A stretch of DNA of 64,000 nt from Nemopilema nomurai (taxonomy: Eukaryota > Cnidaria > Scyphozoa > Rhizostomeae > Rhizostomatidae), in contig ML133420.1 in NCBI GenBank assembly GCA_003864495.1, positions 4,550,340-4,614,339 on the forward strand, written 5' to 3'. Each line of letters starts with the position of its first letter. Within the stretch, counting starts at the first letter, position 1. Both the position numbers and the translations under genes were made by a program. The notes below the pieces were generated by a model. It saw only the letters and a program-made list of their open reading frames with translations, made no database searches and was not told the origin of the DNA. Positions 13,300 to 26,300 of this stretch are shown here, piece after piece.

Positions 13300-14507
13300 G
13301 CTTTGTTGTCCGACTTATGCCAAGCACCTCTCGTGGTCACTTTATTAGATATGTGATTTCGCTCACGTTGTTTTGATCCACCATGTTCTTTGCCTTTTGT
13401 CATAAACATGCTTCTATGTCGGATCTTTTAATGATACGTGTCTCTAAAGATTGACTTCGGGTTTCATTATTCTCTCCTCATATTTATGTTATTCGACGAT
13501 AAACAATGGCGTTTCAGACAGTTGATGTTTGCCTGATTATATGTGAAATGATGTAGCATACTTATGTTTAGTTCTTCTGAAACCAGGATCACGAGTCTGC
13601 TTGATTTAGGCTAATTTAGGCTTACTCACATCCATTGACAACGAATCATAGAGATAGACAATACACAGACACTACATCAAAGGAGCTCTTATTGAAATCA
13701 GTTTAAACTATTCATTTAACTAATCAATATGTTTACGTTTTTGACCTCCTCGTCATTCAATTTTTTTAAAGGCTCCTGCTAACAGTAATCACATTTGAGA
13801 CTATACTGTAAGTGAGCGTGAAACGAATTCCATTGACTAAACGGTCTTCTCATTTTGCCTGTTGCTCTATTACTGTCCATTGTACGATGTCTATCGTTAA
13901 AACATTGCTGAAAGTGAATCGACAGCAACGTCAAGCAAGAATCGACAGCGAAAGTGAAAAGTTTGCGGTGACGTCAAGCAACGTCTATTTCCAGAAGATT
14001 CAATTAGCAAGCTATCTCGTGCCAAAGGTTCTTCTCAAGTACCCTCACAGCGTTCATTTGACACGACGTCTTTGTCTAATTCTCCAGTGGCAATTGCTGC
14101 CAACTAGGACAAGTGCAAAGGCTACTGGAGAAATTACAACAATTAAACATTTTCTTACATTAGTTTTTCTAGTTTTGCAGCACTATTATATCACCACTAT
14201 GAGCTCAAGAACCATTCGCGTTGACCGACGATTGTATCGTGCGCGATACGAAATCTGGTTGATTTGCTTAAATAATCTTCAGTACCATACACACAACGCA
14301 CCAGTCAAAATAAAAACACTCTGAGGAGTTAATCATTCTCTGTATCTTTTAAATGAAAGTAAAGCCCTTTGTGTTCTCGACGGAGGATGAATTGGATTGG
14401 TGCCAAGTTCTTCCTTCGCTTCAAAGTATTCGTCTGTGATTCTGAAGTCTTCTTTATTGTAGCGATCAGCACTGGCTCCCAGAAGAGTCTTCACAAGTAA
14501 GATTAAA
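13300..14507 (+). other. open stretch upstream of a possible first exon
   Basis: A 170-codon frame is open at 13812-14324, but it begins at GTG. Its protein is not recognised and there is no splice or polyadenylation context. The length is somewhat more than expected by chance at this base composition, so a degenerate coding origin is possible but unproven. Confidence 0.25.
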
Positions 14508-14523
14508 ATGGGGAATGCTCAAG
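14508..14523 (+). CDS. possible first coding exon (Met-Gly-Asn-Ala-Gln)
   Basis: ATG at 14508 opens a five-codon segment encoding MGNAQ, followed by G and a good donor (CAAG|gtacgt), so the exon would end in phase 1. Gly at position 2 followed by Asn-Ala is the kind of start used for N-myristoylation, for example in cAMP-dependent protein kinase catalytic subunits, but five residues do not identify a family. No downstream exon was found. The segment is short enough to be chance. Confidence 0.2.
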
Positions 14524-15137
14524 GTACGTATATTCCTGCTTAAATCTAACGCATTCAGCTCATTATCCAAGTCGGGTTTAGTACCTGTCTGTTGAGAATT
14601 TTCCACTAATTCTCAGTTGGTCAGTGAGGGGTTAACTAAACAAAAGAGATTATTTTTAGTTAATATCTCCAAAATTACTTCGTCAAGAATTGCCTCGATA
14701 AATTTGATTTGAGTAATGGCTTTCAATGGAGGGCCGGCTGAAAATCTCTGTGTGAAATATGGTCTTAAAATTAAAGTCTGAAAAAGGATAAAAAACTAGT
14801 TGCCTTTGAAAGGCTTTAGTGATAAAGTAAAAGATAAAAAGAGATTTTATTTGTTTGACTTTGTGAAAGTGTACTGATTTTTCAGTTTATGTAAAAGTTT
14901 ACACAATGTCTGGAGGGCAACCTTCTGGACCTAATATCTCATTCGGTCTTTTATGCTCTTGCATCACGCTTACTTCAAAATTTAAAACCTGTCACTTACT
15001 GAAGTATTGAGTGACAGCCCAGAATAGCATGGCACTCCTTAGAGAATGCAAACGTCGAAAAAATGACTAAAAGCTGACCAAGTAGATAGCCAGATGCGGA
15101 TTGTAAACCATGCGACTCCTGTGAGAAGGAGCGCTGA

Positions 15138-15300
15138 ATTGGCTATGAAAGACCAATCAGCATCCACTGACTGAGAACAGTCTCAGTGGAAGAAGAAACT
15201 CTTTCGGTCTGTTTAGAATGGGATTTTGCATGGAAACTAACTCTCAGGTGACCAAGGTTGCCCAACAATATAAAAACGTCGTCCCTTCATGTCTATGCGC
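15138..15300 (+). promoter_or_regulatory. possible TATA promoter with inverted CCAAT boxes
   Basis: An ATTGG at 15138-15142 and a CCAAT at 15153-15157 face each other. About 115 bases downstream is TATAAAAA at 15269-15276. The spacing fits a core promoter firing near 15300 on the plus strand. The first ATG after it opens only about 25 codons, so the product is unknown. Confidence 0.25.
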
Positions 15301-16155
15301 AATTTGCAGAAAAATAAAAGCCGCTCACCAGGCGCAAAATCGAATGTGAACTTGGATGCCAGCTGAAGATCTGTCTTTTCGATTTGAGGCTCAAGTCACT
15401 GCACCATTTTACATCACTGGCCAAGGACACTGCTTCCATCATTTAGCTGTTGAGACTTTGGTTGTTGTTTTTTAGGTCTGGTGTCATGTTGAAACAATTG
15501 CAAGGAAAGCAATGAACAAAACTATTTCTTGACTATTTTCACCGCTTGAGAAGTTTGTCTAAAGTAAAATTCTATCCAATCACCCTCGAGCAACAACCCG
15601 ATTACCTATGTATGTACCGGAACTCTCCCGTTTGTTGCCGGCACCATCTTCAACCTTGGCATCATCTCTAACCTTGGCAGCACCCACGGCAGGTTTTCCT
15701 CCATTTGCTCCAGGTTCAAACACCCAGCTGCTTCACTTCTAGCAAGCCTTCACTCTATTTCAACTGAAAGAAAGGTCTCTGCTAAAAAAGGCGGCACTAG
15801 CTGTCAAAATGTGCCAATCAATCTTAACATAGTCATTATAAAAGCCCAATATGTTTTGGAAATATGAACTCCCTTTGCTTCTTGGTCCTGCCGAATTTTT
15901 TTGCAGTGCCAATTGGTTTGGTGGATTCTAATCGATATAGTAAAATTTGTTACGCTTTTCAAATTTCTTTTAATTAATGATATATTGATAATATTGTTGT
16001 AGACCTCTCTTGAGAGAGCAATTTTCAGATGGCTGCTTTTTGAAATTATTATCACAAAAAGATTTACCATGCTGTCAATGCTAAACTCTCAATAAAGGAC
16101 ATGGATTAATAGCTAGTAAAAGGGTTTGGCCAGTGAGGTCCATTGTCTGTGGGTG

Positions 16156-16209
16156 GCTATGTTCGCTATGTTCGCTATGTTCGCTATGTTCGCTATGTTT
16201 GCTATGTTG
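16156..16209 (+). repeat. 9-bp tandem repeat, 6 copies
   Basis: Six consecutive copies of gctatgttc. The last two carry one substitution each. The period is a multiple of three, but no gene surrounds it. Confidence 0.9.
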
Positions 16210-19200
16210 ATTGATCAAGAGCAGTTTAGAGCAAGGTTAGATTGTTCCAGGTAGCACTTCCTTAGATTTTCACAAGAGCTGAGTATTTGATCTCTTTGTA
16301 CTCCTTCTTTGCATTTGATTTTGGCTTCAAACTCGATAGGATATTTAAGGGTCTGGTAAGAATTGTCATGTTGAGGATGCATTAGATATTGTCAGCGGCT
16401 TTGAAGAGAAGGTCCAGCCTTAGGCTGATAATAACTGTGGTAACACTGGGAGATGATTGGCGATCAATGAATACAGCAGCTGCCTTGAACCTTTGCACGG
16501 AGGATGCTACGAAAGTCCAAACAAAATGTTTCACGACTTATCCAGTGAAGACATGGAGTAAAGATTATGGTAGCAGAAAAGGAAAGGCAATCTTATGTCA
16601 ATGGAGAGTTTCGAATGCTGCACATACTTCTTTGAGAGCAATAAAGTCGAGTGATCCCAGAAAAGCAAGTACCAATTTATCCAGAAGCGAGAGATTGTCG
16701 AGCAGTTTTGATCAGCTCCGGTGGAACGAATAATCTTGAAGTTACGAAAAATGCCTTCTGGAGCTTTGTGTTCAACTGAATTTAGAATCAAAATAGTCAG
16801 GCGTAATTTTGAAAAGATATTCAAAAGAACACAATGTAATATAAACGTTTTAGCTTATCCAATATAAATATCAGTCAATATAACTATCTATATAATATCA
16901 GAACTATACCTATACAAAATCAGACAAACTGCCTTTCTGCAAAAATGCATCAGATTCGCAAAACTTTATTGATCTTTGAAATCGCAAACACATTTAAATC
17001 AAATGAAATGAACGCAAACGTAACTGTCAAACGGTCAACAGACCCTGTGGTAAAAGCTGGTAAAAAGACCCTCATGGGATTCGATAACAACAATTGCTCT
17101 TGAAGTCATTGCAAGCGTAGAGGATAGGAGCATATTGTTTACTGCTTATGTTCTATCTGCGTGTTTACTGTCTATGGCTACTTCTTTTATAAGAGAGACA
17201 TGCTCCACATTCGTTTCCTTTGTGGACTCTTGAGCCAAATAAGTTATTACTTTTAGTTTAAAAGGATTGAAGTTATTGAGACCAAGGAAACGAAAGCAGT
17301 GTTTAATCTTTGAAATAACATCCTTATGAAAGTAAATCTGCAGAAAATTTTAGTTTTTGATCCCCAAGAAACAGCCTTTGGTAATGTCGGGCTTTCGGAC
17401 TAATAAGTTCCAGAAATGGATTACCCGTCACGTAAATGGAACAGTTTTTCAAAACCACTTCGATGGCTTGCACGCTATATGGAGACGATCGACACTTTCA
17501 TGAGTTCGGTTAAAGGTTCGTTAACGCTTTCACTACTATTAATACGTCGTATCGTCCTTCCACATTCTAGCCGGTGGCCAAGTTCCTTGTCTTGGTGGTA
17601 TATACAGAGTCGACACGGAGGCAATGGGACTTGCTAAACCTCTAAGCCGCCTTGTCACAATACTTTCCTACTCTTAGTCTCTTAGGACATTGTTAGTCGG
17701 CAATCTCCGCTGTCGTAAACTTTATTAAATTTTTCAGGGAGAGCTTGAATCGCTTTCAATTAGATACTCGTTGCTATCTGAAAGCTTATATCTATGGACA
17801 TTTTGTGAAAGGATTCGTAATGCTTCTTGTATGTTCTTAATGACATATCTCTCTGTCTGCGTGTGGTGCCTCCTGGGTACTTGTCCTTCAAATTCAAAGT
17901 TGGCTCCCGTTTAATTAAACTTTTGAGACTTCGGTGGATTGAGTCTGTCCAGCGCGCAGTCTGCATCCCATGGCGTCACAATAACAAACATAGACTAAGA
18001 CGTAGCATCTGGGGAGACATGTCACGAAGAAACGAGCAAGCATTTTATGAATTCATTAACCTAAAATGTAACGATGCCTATCGAAGCTTGTCAATATAAA
18101 GAAATAGATACGGCCCTTACAGAGGATTCTACATAATCATCTCGCCAGGCTTTGCGCACGCGCGCGCGTGTCTTTGCTTTCGATCCCTGGCAAACTGAAA
18201 GTTTAAAGGCCTTTAAAGTAACATCCAGTTGTTAGCATCCTATGGTTGTTTGTAGCCCCAAGTGGCGGGTAACATCAAGCTAGCTTTTTCGTTTATGCCC
18301 ATGTTTTACAACTAAACCTTCGGTAATTTGTTCTTTCTCCTTCTCATTCTGCACTCGCCATTCTTGGCCTAGCTTTCTCATATCACTCTGAAGCCAATTA
18401 ACCGCATTTCAGCAGCAACTGATATTGACAATTATGCCCGTAAACCGTGCATTTGCATAATTTACTTCCCATGCATCTTCCATCAACAATTTTCAAATCT
18501 TTTAACTACGCCGGATTTATGCGTAATAGAGTTTGAAGAAACTGGCGTAGCCTTCCAATATCAGCAAAGGGATTACATGCCTGAAATTTCCCGTTCCCCA
18601 AAAATGATACTTTGACCCCCTTCACTGTTCTTTCCCTTCTATCATGATGATGCAAGTTTAACAAAATTCTTCAACAGGTCAACAGTGGCAGGGAAGGCAG
18701 CAGTAATTTTGAAGGCATAATCATACTGACTCACTTGCTGTTGAGAACAGGTGTCTTTTAAGAAGTCACGATGGCATGGATAAATAAAAGGAGATAAGTC
18801 TGATCGAGTCTGATGAAATATTTTTGGATTATATCATGAAAAATTTCAAAACTCTTTTAGCAAGACAGAATGCTTCGCACATGCTACCGGCGCAGGCCAA
18901 CAAAGAGGCAGGTAAAATAACTCCACCCTGATTCATAAAACGAGCTTTCTCCACGCATAGCTTGGCCTCTTAGCGAGATACATCAGTTGTTGTCAATCAC
19001 GCCGAATCATAGCAATCATTATCATAAACGTTACCCATACTACAACATGACAATAGACGCTCAGTTCTCTTTCACCTTCACATCCCTCTTAGTCCTAAGA
19101 TAAGCATTAAGTTAAAATGCGATTAGCAACACGGACCTTCAGAATTTCGCAGTGACAAAGCCAAAGAACTGTTACACCTGAAAGTTTCTCCATTTGCTCA

Positions 19201-20101
19201 CGTGGATGCGATGAGGAAACACCCGCCCTGCTGTCGTAACCTCCTCCACTGTTTTCGTTTCTCGCGCACTTTTCAACAAAATAGAAACGCTGTGACTGCA
19301 ATTTCGATTTGGCACTCAATTGACCGATTCGACACCTCGAGCGACCGGGTGGTGCATCGCAATGTCTTGTTTGTCGTTTTCACAACGTCAGGCGTCACCA
19401 CTACAATAACAGCGCTGGTTGAAAATGGCAAATCATGTCTAAACATGGATCTATGGTTAATTACGTGAAGCGTACTTCAAAGTTGGTACAGAGATTATTG
19501 TTGATTTTCAGCCAATTTGACCCGTCCAGCCAGACCAAGCTTGGGAAGGTTGTCTAACCCGCTGACGCAAGTCGCTGTCTCCCTTTCTGGATAACATTGA
19601 ATGAGCTTGAATGTAGCTTTTAGACTTAAAATATCGTAACAGGAAGCTTATTTTTTATGTAGAAGTCACCCTAAGAAATTTTGTAATAATCGAATGACAA
19701 TTATTATTTTCAAGCTACCGTGAACACGAGGTTTGCAGGAATATGGACCATGAGCGCGAATAGTGTTTGTAGCGACATCATGGGAGGTCTCTTGACATCC
19801 ATTGATAAAAATCCTTGATTTCTTTGGCAAGTTCTTGTTCAGAGCAAAGACACCGTCCGATGATCTCCATGTTTCAATTAGGGTGTCCAAGCTGAGTGAT
19901 TTCATTTCAAATGCCACGGTTAAATCTGTTATGGTTTGCCTTTTCAACTGTCAGTATGTGCCCGTGTTTTCTTTCCAATTTTGAATCTTTGTTAAATAGT
20001 TACGAAAACAGTGAACCAAATCATGTCAAAAATTCAATGAACATTGTGTAACAAAGTTTCATCTTTCACTAATAGATGTGAAGTCAATTAGTTCACTCTA
20101 C
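16210..20101. other. no recognisable gene
   Basis: Open frames at 16389-16733 and 17827-18099 (both plus) are the longest. Neither shows a known family or exon borders. An alternating purine-pyrimidine run of about 18 bases (cacgcgcgcgcgtg core) lies near 18154-18172 and could adopt Z-DNA. Confidence 0.45.
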
Positions 20102-20308
20102 CTGGGCCAGCCTGAACATAGCGCAACATAGCGCGACATTGCTCAGCAACTCTCCAGCCTGATTACGAACCTGATTTGAGATGTTTCGACACACGTTCTC
20201 CTTTTCATTGCTTGGCGCATTGTTGCTTTTAGAAATAATGTTACATGCTTTGATGGCCGAGACAATAGAATAGAAATGTGCATAATCGACCCAGCTCGTA
20301 GTCACATT
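20102..20308 (-). CDS. candidate internal exon, unknown product
   Basis: On the minus strand an open segment of exactly 69 codons is bounded by a plausible acceptor (tctttgtgtgag|AATG) and a donor (CCCAG|gtagag). Both borders are phase 0, so the exon could be spliced in or out without a frame change. The peptide begins NVTTSWVDYAHFY and ends QVRNQAGELLSN...MFRLAQ, with three cysteines and a mainly helical composition. I do not recognise the family. No partner exon was identified on this strand nearby, so it could be chance or a remnant. Confidence 0.3.
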
Positions 20309-23300
20309 CTCACACAAAGATTACAAAGATGCATCGGAAATAGAAGATTTTATTTGCAATACTGTAACAAACACATTTTCATCATTATGACCATGTCCAG
20401 AACAATACGAGTTGCTTAGTAAGGTGTCAGCCTGCATCCACCTTATAAGATGAGGCTGTGGAAAGAAAATTTATGCAGAGAAGCACTCTGCAGAGAAATT
20501 TGCGAAGAGTAGTTTTGTGCTGCGAAGATCTTCTGAGTCTTCTATAAACGAGTTTTTCACAGGTGGCAGAAGTAAAATAGAATATTCATGCAAGCGGCAC
20601 TTCAAAAATTTGTTTTACTTGGTACGATCCTCTTTTAAAACTAAGATTCCCATCTTGCAAAGTTATTAAGAGCAAAAATAAGTACAACAAGGTTAATAGG
20701 TTGTGATCTGTTAGTTTGTTATGAACGTGAAAATCAGAACTTCCATTATATTGTCTTAAAAGCTTGACAGTGAATTGGAGTTTCATCCGAAAGCCTTCTG
20801 AAATGAAACAACGACAGGGCTTTTAAAGAAAATGTCAGTCTGTTTATTTCAAAGCTTTTATGGAAAGAGATTTCACATCTGGATCGCATGAAAATAGAGT
20901 TATTCCAGCTTCGTTTAATTGTATTGCGGATTGCAGCAAAACACGAACAACTTCAAACTGTCTAATCCTCACAAACTAGTTCTCATTACTCCTCATTCCC
21001 TACATAAGGCACCTAAAAACCAAAACATGGTCGTTTTTTCATGTTGGTGAGAATTTGCAAATCTATTTGGTGACTCAATCTTATCATTGCATTGCAGACT
21101 CGATTCTTGATTGTCCTATCCAGTCCCACGTTATCTTATCAACCCTGTTTTACCAAAATGGCTATAAGCGCTGACCAAGGGATCATATTGCAAGCCACAG
21201 CAGCTTTCTTCAAAATCTTTGCAATTATATTCTAAGTTTTCTTCGACTCTGTACTTTGGAAGCCGGGTACAACACCTTTTGATTGCGCTAAATGCCCACT
21301 GTACACTACTCTGAGCAAAAACACCTTGCTCACCTGTGCAGCTGTGAGTGTGTTCTTACTGAAATGCTACCTGCACTGCTAACAATGTATCTACTGTAGC
21401 TAGAACTGGAAAGATGTGTTTAAATCTTCGGGTAATCGATAAAATTTACATTGAAAAAGATGTTTTGAGCAACCACAGCAGCACAGTCTACAAGGAAGGA
21501 GTGGCAAGAGGAAGAGGACTTCTTAAAGGAATGGTAGAAAAGACTTTGATTGTGATGCATTCGGTTTGAAAGGTGTACAAATACAAATCGAAGCAGAGTT
21601 TGATGCTTTTTGTAGATAAAATGAAATAAAAGATGAAAATCTAGCATCCTTTCATTCTTTCAAAGCAGTCAACAGGGATTTCAGTCAGTTCCACGTTATC
21701 CAGTGTACAATGAGTCATTGGAGAATTATCCCTTAATAATATACTTAAGAATGAACTTATTGGGGAAATATACTTAATGCAAGGCAGGCGTACGGTGTTA
21801 AACAATCCTGGAGTTTTTAAGTTTGAAATTACCAGCAGAGCTAGATTAACGATACCATTAACGAATGGCAGCTATGAAAAGTGCGATGGGCAATTCCAGC
21901 AGATGTTCAAATATGAATTAACACACCACTTTTGTATACTTTGCAATGTCTGTTCATTTGATCTAAGCTCACTCACTCTCTTTTTGGAACCTTTCTCAAA
22001 GAGGAACTGCTACATTTCAACAATAGTTGTTTTGCAGCGATTTCCTACATAACTAGATGGGGCAGCATTACCCATCTAGGGATTGCCCATTACCCAGCAA
22101 CACAGGAGTCTGCAGCCCTAGATTGAGATGGCAAGTCTAAACATACGGGCTCTTTTCTTCAACTTCTTTGCTCCGAAGGAATATTTCTAAGATGACGCTT
22201 TTGTCTACCTATCTATCAAATTTTCAATTTCGTAAACCCACTGCTTTCATTGTACTGTCTTATTCATGGCTCTGAGTAACCAATTTATAATTTCTGTTTA
22301 AATCAAGAAAGCTCTCTTTGCATCTTTGCATAAAAAACTGCATTTCAACTTTGCATCTTCTAGAACCAGCGCATTCGTTAAAGCTATGAAGCTTGATTAA
22401 ATGCTGCATTGCATCACAATCTTCGAAGTTTCTTTTCAGTTCGGCTCAAACGTCAGTCATTGCGGATGTGTTACAGGTTTATTGCCTTAGAAACCTCATG
22501 TCCTTTCAAGAGGTTGAAACATGCATGATAAGAGTTAATCAGTCATCAGAAAAAGTTCAAACTAGGAATGGAGCGGGAGTTTCAACTGCAATTGAATGGT
22601 TATCAATCGATTGATGTTACTGAGAATGCAGGTCGACGGCATCACGATGTGCTGAGACTTTCATACGCGCCAGCATACCTTTGGAAACATTACATCCACG
22701 TATTCCAACAAGACACGCTTTGATATTCTTTCTACCACACGATATTCCCCTTTTAGGTCTCATAATCGTTTTGAATGGAATGTCTCCTGCTTGCCGGTAA
22801 CGTGTTTTGCACGTACGGGGAAAAGCAATGAGATGATAATTCGTTAACCTTTCCTCCTTCCGCCACCAAATGCAGTTAGTCATGTTAAAGCTACCCATGA
22901 CCCATAAAAAAAACCTTTGCTTTTGCAGTCCACAACAGAATTTCCTGGACTAACGTCTTGTACGAAGGATAAGCCAAAACGGGGACTGGAAATGCCTTCA
23001 GTTAATTTGTGAGTTCAACTTTTCGTTTAGAGTATCAAGTATCCCACGCGGAAGCTTTGCGTTGCTTTGGAAACATCTTAAATGTAACTGTAGATGTACA
23101 ACGGATTTGTACACGGAAACCAAGGCATTCCATCACCACAAACATATATCATCACATCTTGTTTCTTGTCCTTCCGTCTAAGCGTTATCCAATTTGAAGA
23201 CATTTCATACTAATAGGACAAATGCGATGTCAAATCAGCTTTGCTCGTGTAAACAATTTGAACTGGCTGTGCTTTCTTTCATGGCATTTTCATCCATCGT

Positions 23301-26300
23301 TATAGTTATGTATGCTAATATTAACATCTCGACATAAGCTTTCCTCTTTACCAATATCCTGGCTCTTATCTCCCTTAGATAATACATCTGGTTTAAGAAT
23401 CCTCATACACTGAATTTGCCTAGTCCGGTAGCAATTTGCATTCAGTTGAGAATTCGCATTCATTTGCATTCATAAACAACAGTTCCAAGCGCGCTTGAAT
23501 GTGCTTCTTCAGTGTGAACAATTCATTTTGACGCAACTTCTTCAAGCAAAGTCTTCAAAATGCGCGATTCTTGTCGGCTGCGGTGTCCAAAATGCTACGA
23601 GGCTTTGTCTAAATCAGATCGTGCGACTCAGTTTTGTCCAATCAAGATTGATGCTTATCACTTATCACAATGTCGTATATGAAAGTTGATCAAAATGTAT
23701 CTCTTCTTCTATAAATAGCTATTCAAAATAAGGAGTTGTTGGTTTTGGTAGAAAGCAGATAGACGCTTCAAAATCAAATAAGTAACTGAAGTGATAATTC
23801 TCATGTTGCAAAAACCCGTCAAAACATTCGTCGAGTTGAGATAAGAAATGCATATGATATTTAGAGGATATTGGTCACCATAATAAACGAGGCCAATCCA
23901 GAAATGAGGCTACACCAATACGAGTATAATTAACGCCTACCAAACAACTATTTCTGCCAAGGCACCTCTTTGTCTAGTCCTTCACCCATTGAAATGCCTA
24001 AGGTAAAATCGAACAGCTTTGAACTTACTTTCTATCTTCCACTGCAACAAGTTTCACCAAAACTTGAAGATGGAATCCTGCTGCCATAGCAGAAGTTCGA
24101 TCCGTTCACTGCGCCCTTTTATCATCAGCTTACTGTTGTTTATGTATTTTAGACGCCATCCATTTCAGTTTAGTTTTTTGCCAGAGCTACCTATTCGCAA
24201 CAGAACATATCCATTTAGAGGACAGGCTTCAAATAGGATATTTGTGTAACTTGGGAAAAGATTGTCTTTTTTACGATTTAGAACATAAAGGCTTGACAAC
24301 CAGACGGGGACTTCTAAAGGGTGGGCGATTGAAATTATGTCCAAATCCAAATGAGATTCATCACTGGCCCCGTTATGTGGGTGGCCTGCTTACTCGTCTA
24401 AACACGGTCTAGAATGGTTCGATAAACCAAGGTGATGTTTTCAAGAGCTGGCTTTTATAATCCTATTTCAGACGCATGTTTCGCTCAGATGACGTGTCCA
24501 AGTGCACCCATCTGTGATTCAGGGGTGCCATTATCAAATCAAGGTAGTTGCCGCATGCTAACGCTTCAAAATCTTTCTCAAAGGTATCTTCCAATCCTTT
24601 TTGCTTAATGTTCTTTTGGTAATCCCTTTTGAATTTAAGCACTTAGATACACACAAGGTATTAAAACAAACTATCAATTTTGTATTTATCTACTTGTGGA
24701 ATGAAAGGGCGTACGGAGAAATGTTGCAAAATGGTTACCGATGCACACAGAGGGGACTCTTACCGATGCACAGTTAGAATGACTCTCACAGAGGCAGCTT
24801 AGTTCCCTCATTGTCAAATGTGATTAATCCGTGGATTTTCTACCAGAACGATGCTTTAAACTATCCACAAGTCAAGTTATATTTTAAGCTTGTTACTTTC
24901 TAATTTCAGAAATGATGCTGGAATTAAATGCGAAAGTACTTAGCGGCATTTAATCTCCGTAGCCGCTACTCTTGTTTTCGCGAGAACAACTTTTCCGTTT
25001 TCCTGTGGAGGAGCTTGATGTAGGCGAAGTGAAGCTTGCTTCCTAACAACCAGAAACTCGGCTACGCATTTGCTTTGCCGAAGCCTAACATGATAACGAG
25101 GAAATGAGACATTCAGAAAATTGCAAATTTTGCTTTTATTTTGAATCGCGTTGGCGTAGATAGGATTCTTGGTCATCTTCGCAAAAGCAATTCACATGAA
25201 AGAAGAATCGAATTCACAGCAGCTCAGTGACATAAGATTGTGATTTCATTGATAGGACTAAACCCAAAGAAGATACCTATTTGCGGTTTTACGCAATTTT
25301 TCAATATTCAAAACATTTGGCTCGTTAGCTCTTTAGTTTTTCCTTTATTGCTAAAACAAGTTGCCATAGTTTCAGATTGGTTTAGATGCATTTTCGGTAG
25401 AAGATAGAACCGATGCAAGGCAGAACGAATGAATGCAAAGCAAATAACATAAGTTAATTGCGCTTTGAGTTTTTAGAAAACTACTACTGAATTTTGAAAA
25501 TATGTTGAAGAACGTTGTGTGTTCTGTGCGGGTCCCTCAAGAGGAGAAGAAGTCAGCTTCTATAGCAACATTTGAGGCGCGATGTAATGCAACAATTCGC
25601 GGTCATTATTGCAGGTCCTGTCTAAACCTCAATCAATTTGGTCAAAGGCCTGAACGGTAGAAATGTTTGGTACCCGCCATCCATCCCAATTCTCAACTTC
25701 ACTAATGAGATTTAGCACCCATGAAGAATATTTCTCACGACCTTTCCAGCAATGACCTGAGTGCTGGCAATGGAGCGTTGTCATGGCATTATGATTCAAT
25801 TTCGACTGCAACTCTTTCAATGCAGAATGTCACTAAAGAGCACTAAGATAACATAAAGCTTTTGCCTCCAAAAAAGCTTTTGCCTCCAAAAAAGCTTTTG
25901 CCTCCAAAAAAGCTTTTGCCTCCACAAAAGCTCTCTTTTGCTCAACTTTATTTGACTCCCTGCAGCAGCTTGTTCACCTGTTTCATGTATTGGTTGAAGA
26001 TATTCACTCTCCCTGCACAGAATCCTTAGTGCCGTCAATCAAACTTTCTTTAATCTGCAGCAAGCGCAGTATCGTGTTTTTGTTCTTCGTGAAACATATT
26101 GTAACAAAGCCATTTGTTGAGATTGGAAACAAGGTCTCCCTTCCACCAGCCTCTCTAGAGATTAGCTTCAAGCTGCATGGAAGAGAATAGGGCTTTCTAC
26201 GTAACCATCAATCTCTAATTTCGCTGCCAATCGACAAAACATTATTTTTTGGCAGACATACAGATCTCATTGATAGGCCGAAAATATAATTTTCTTTTGA

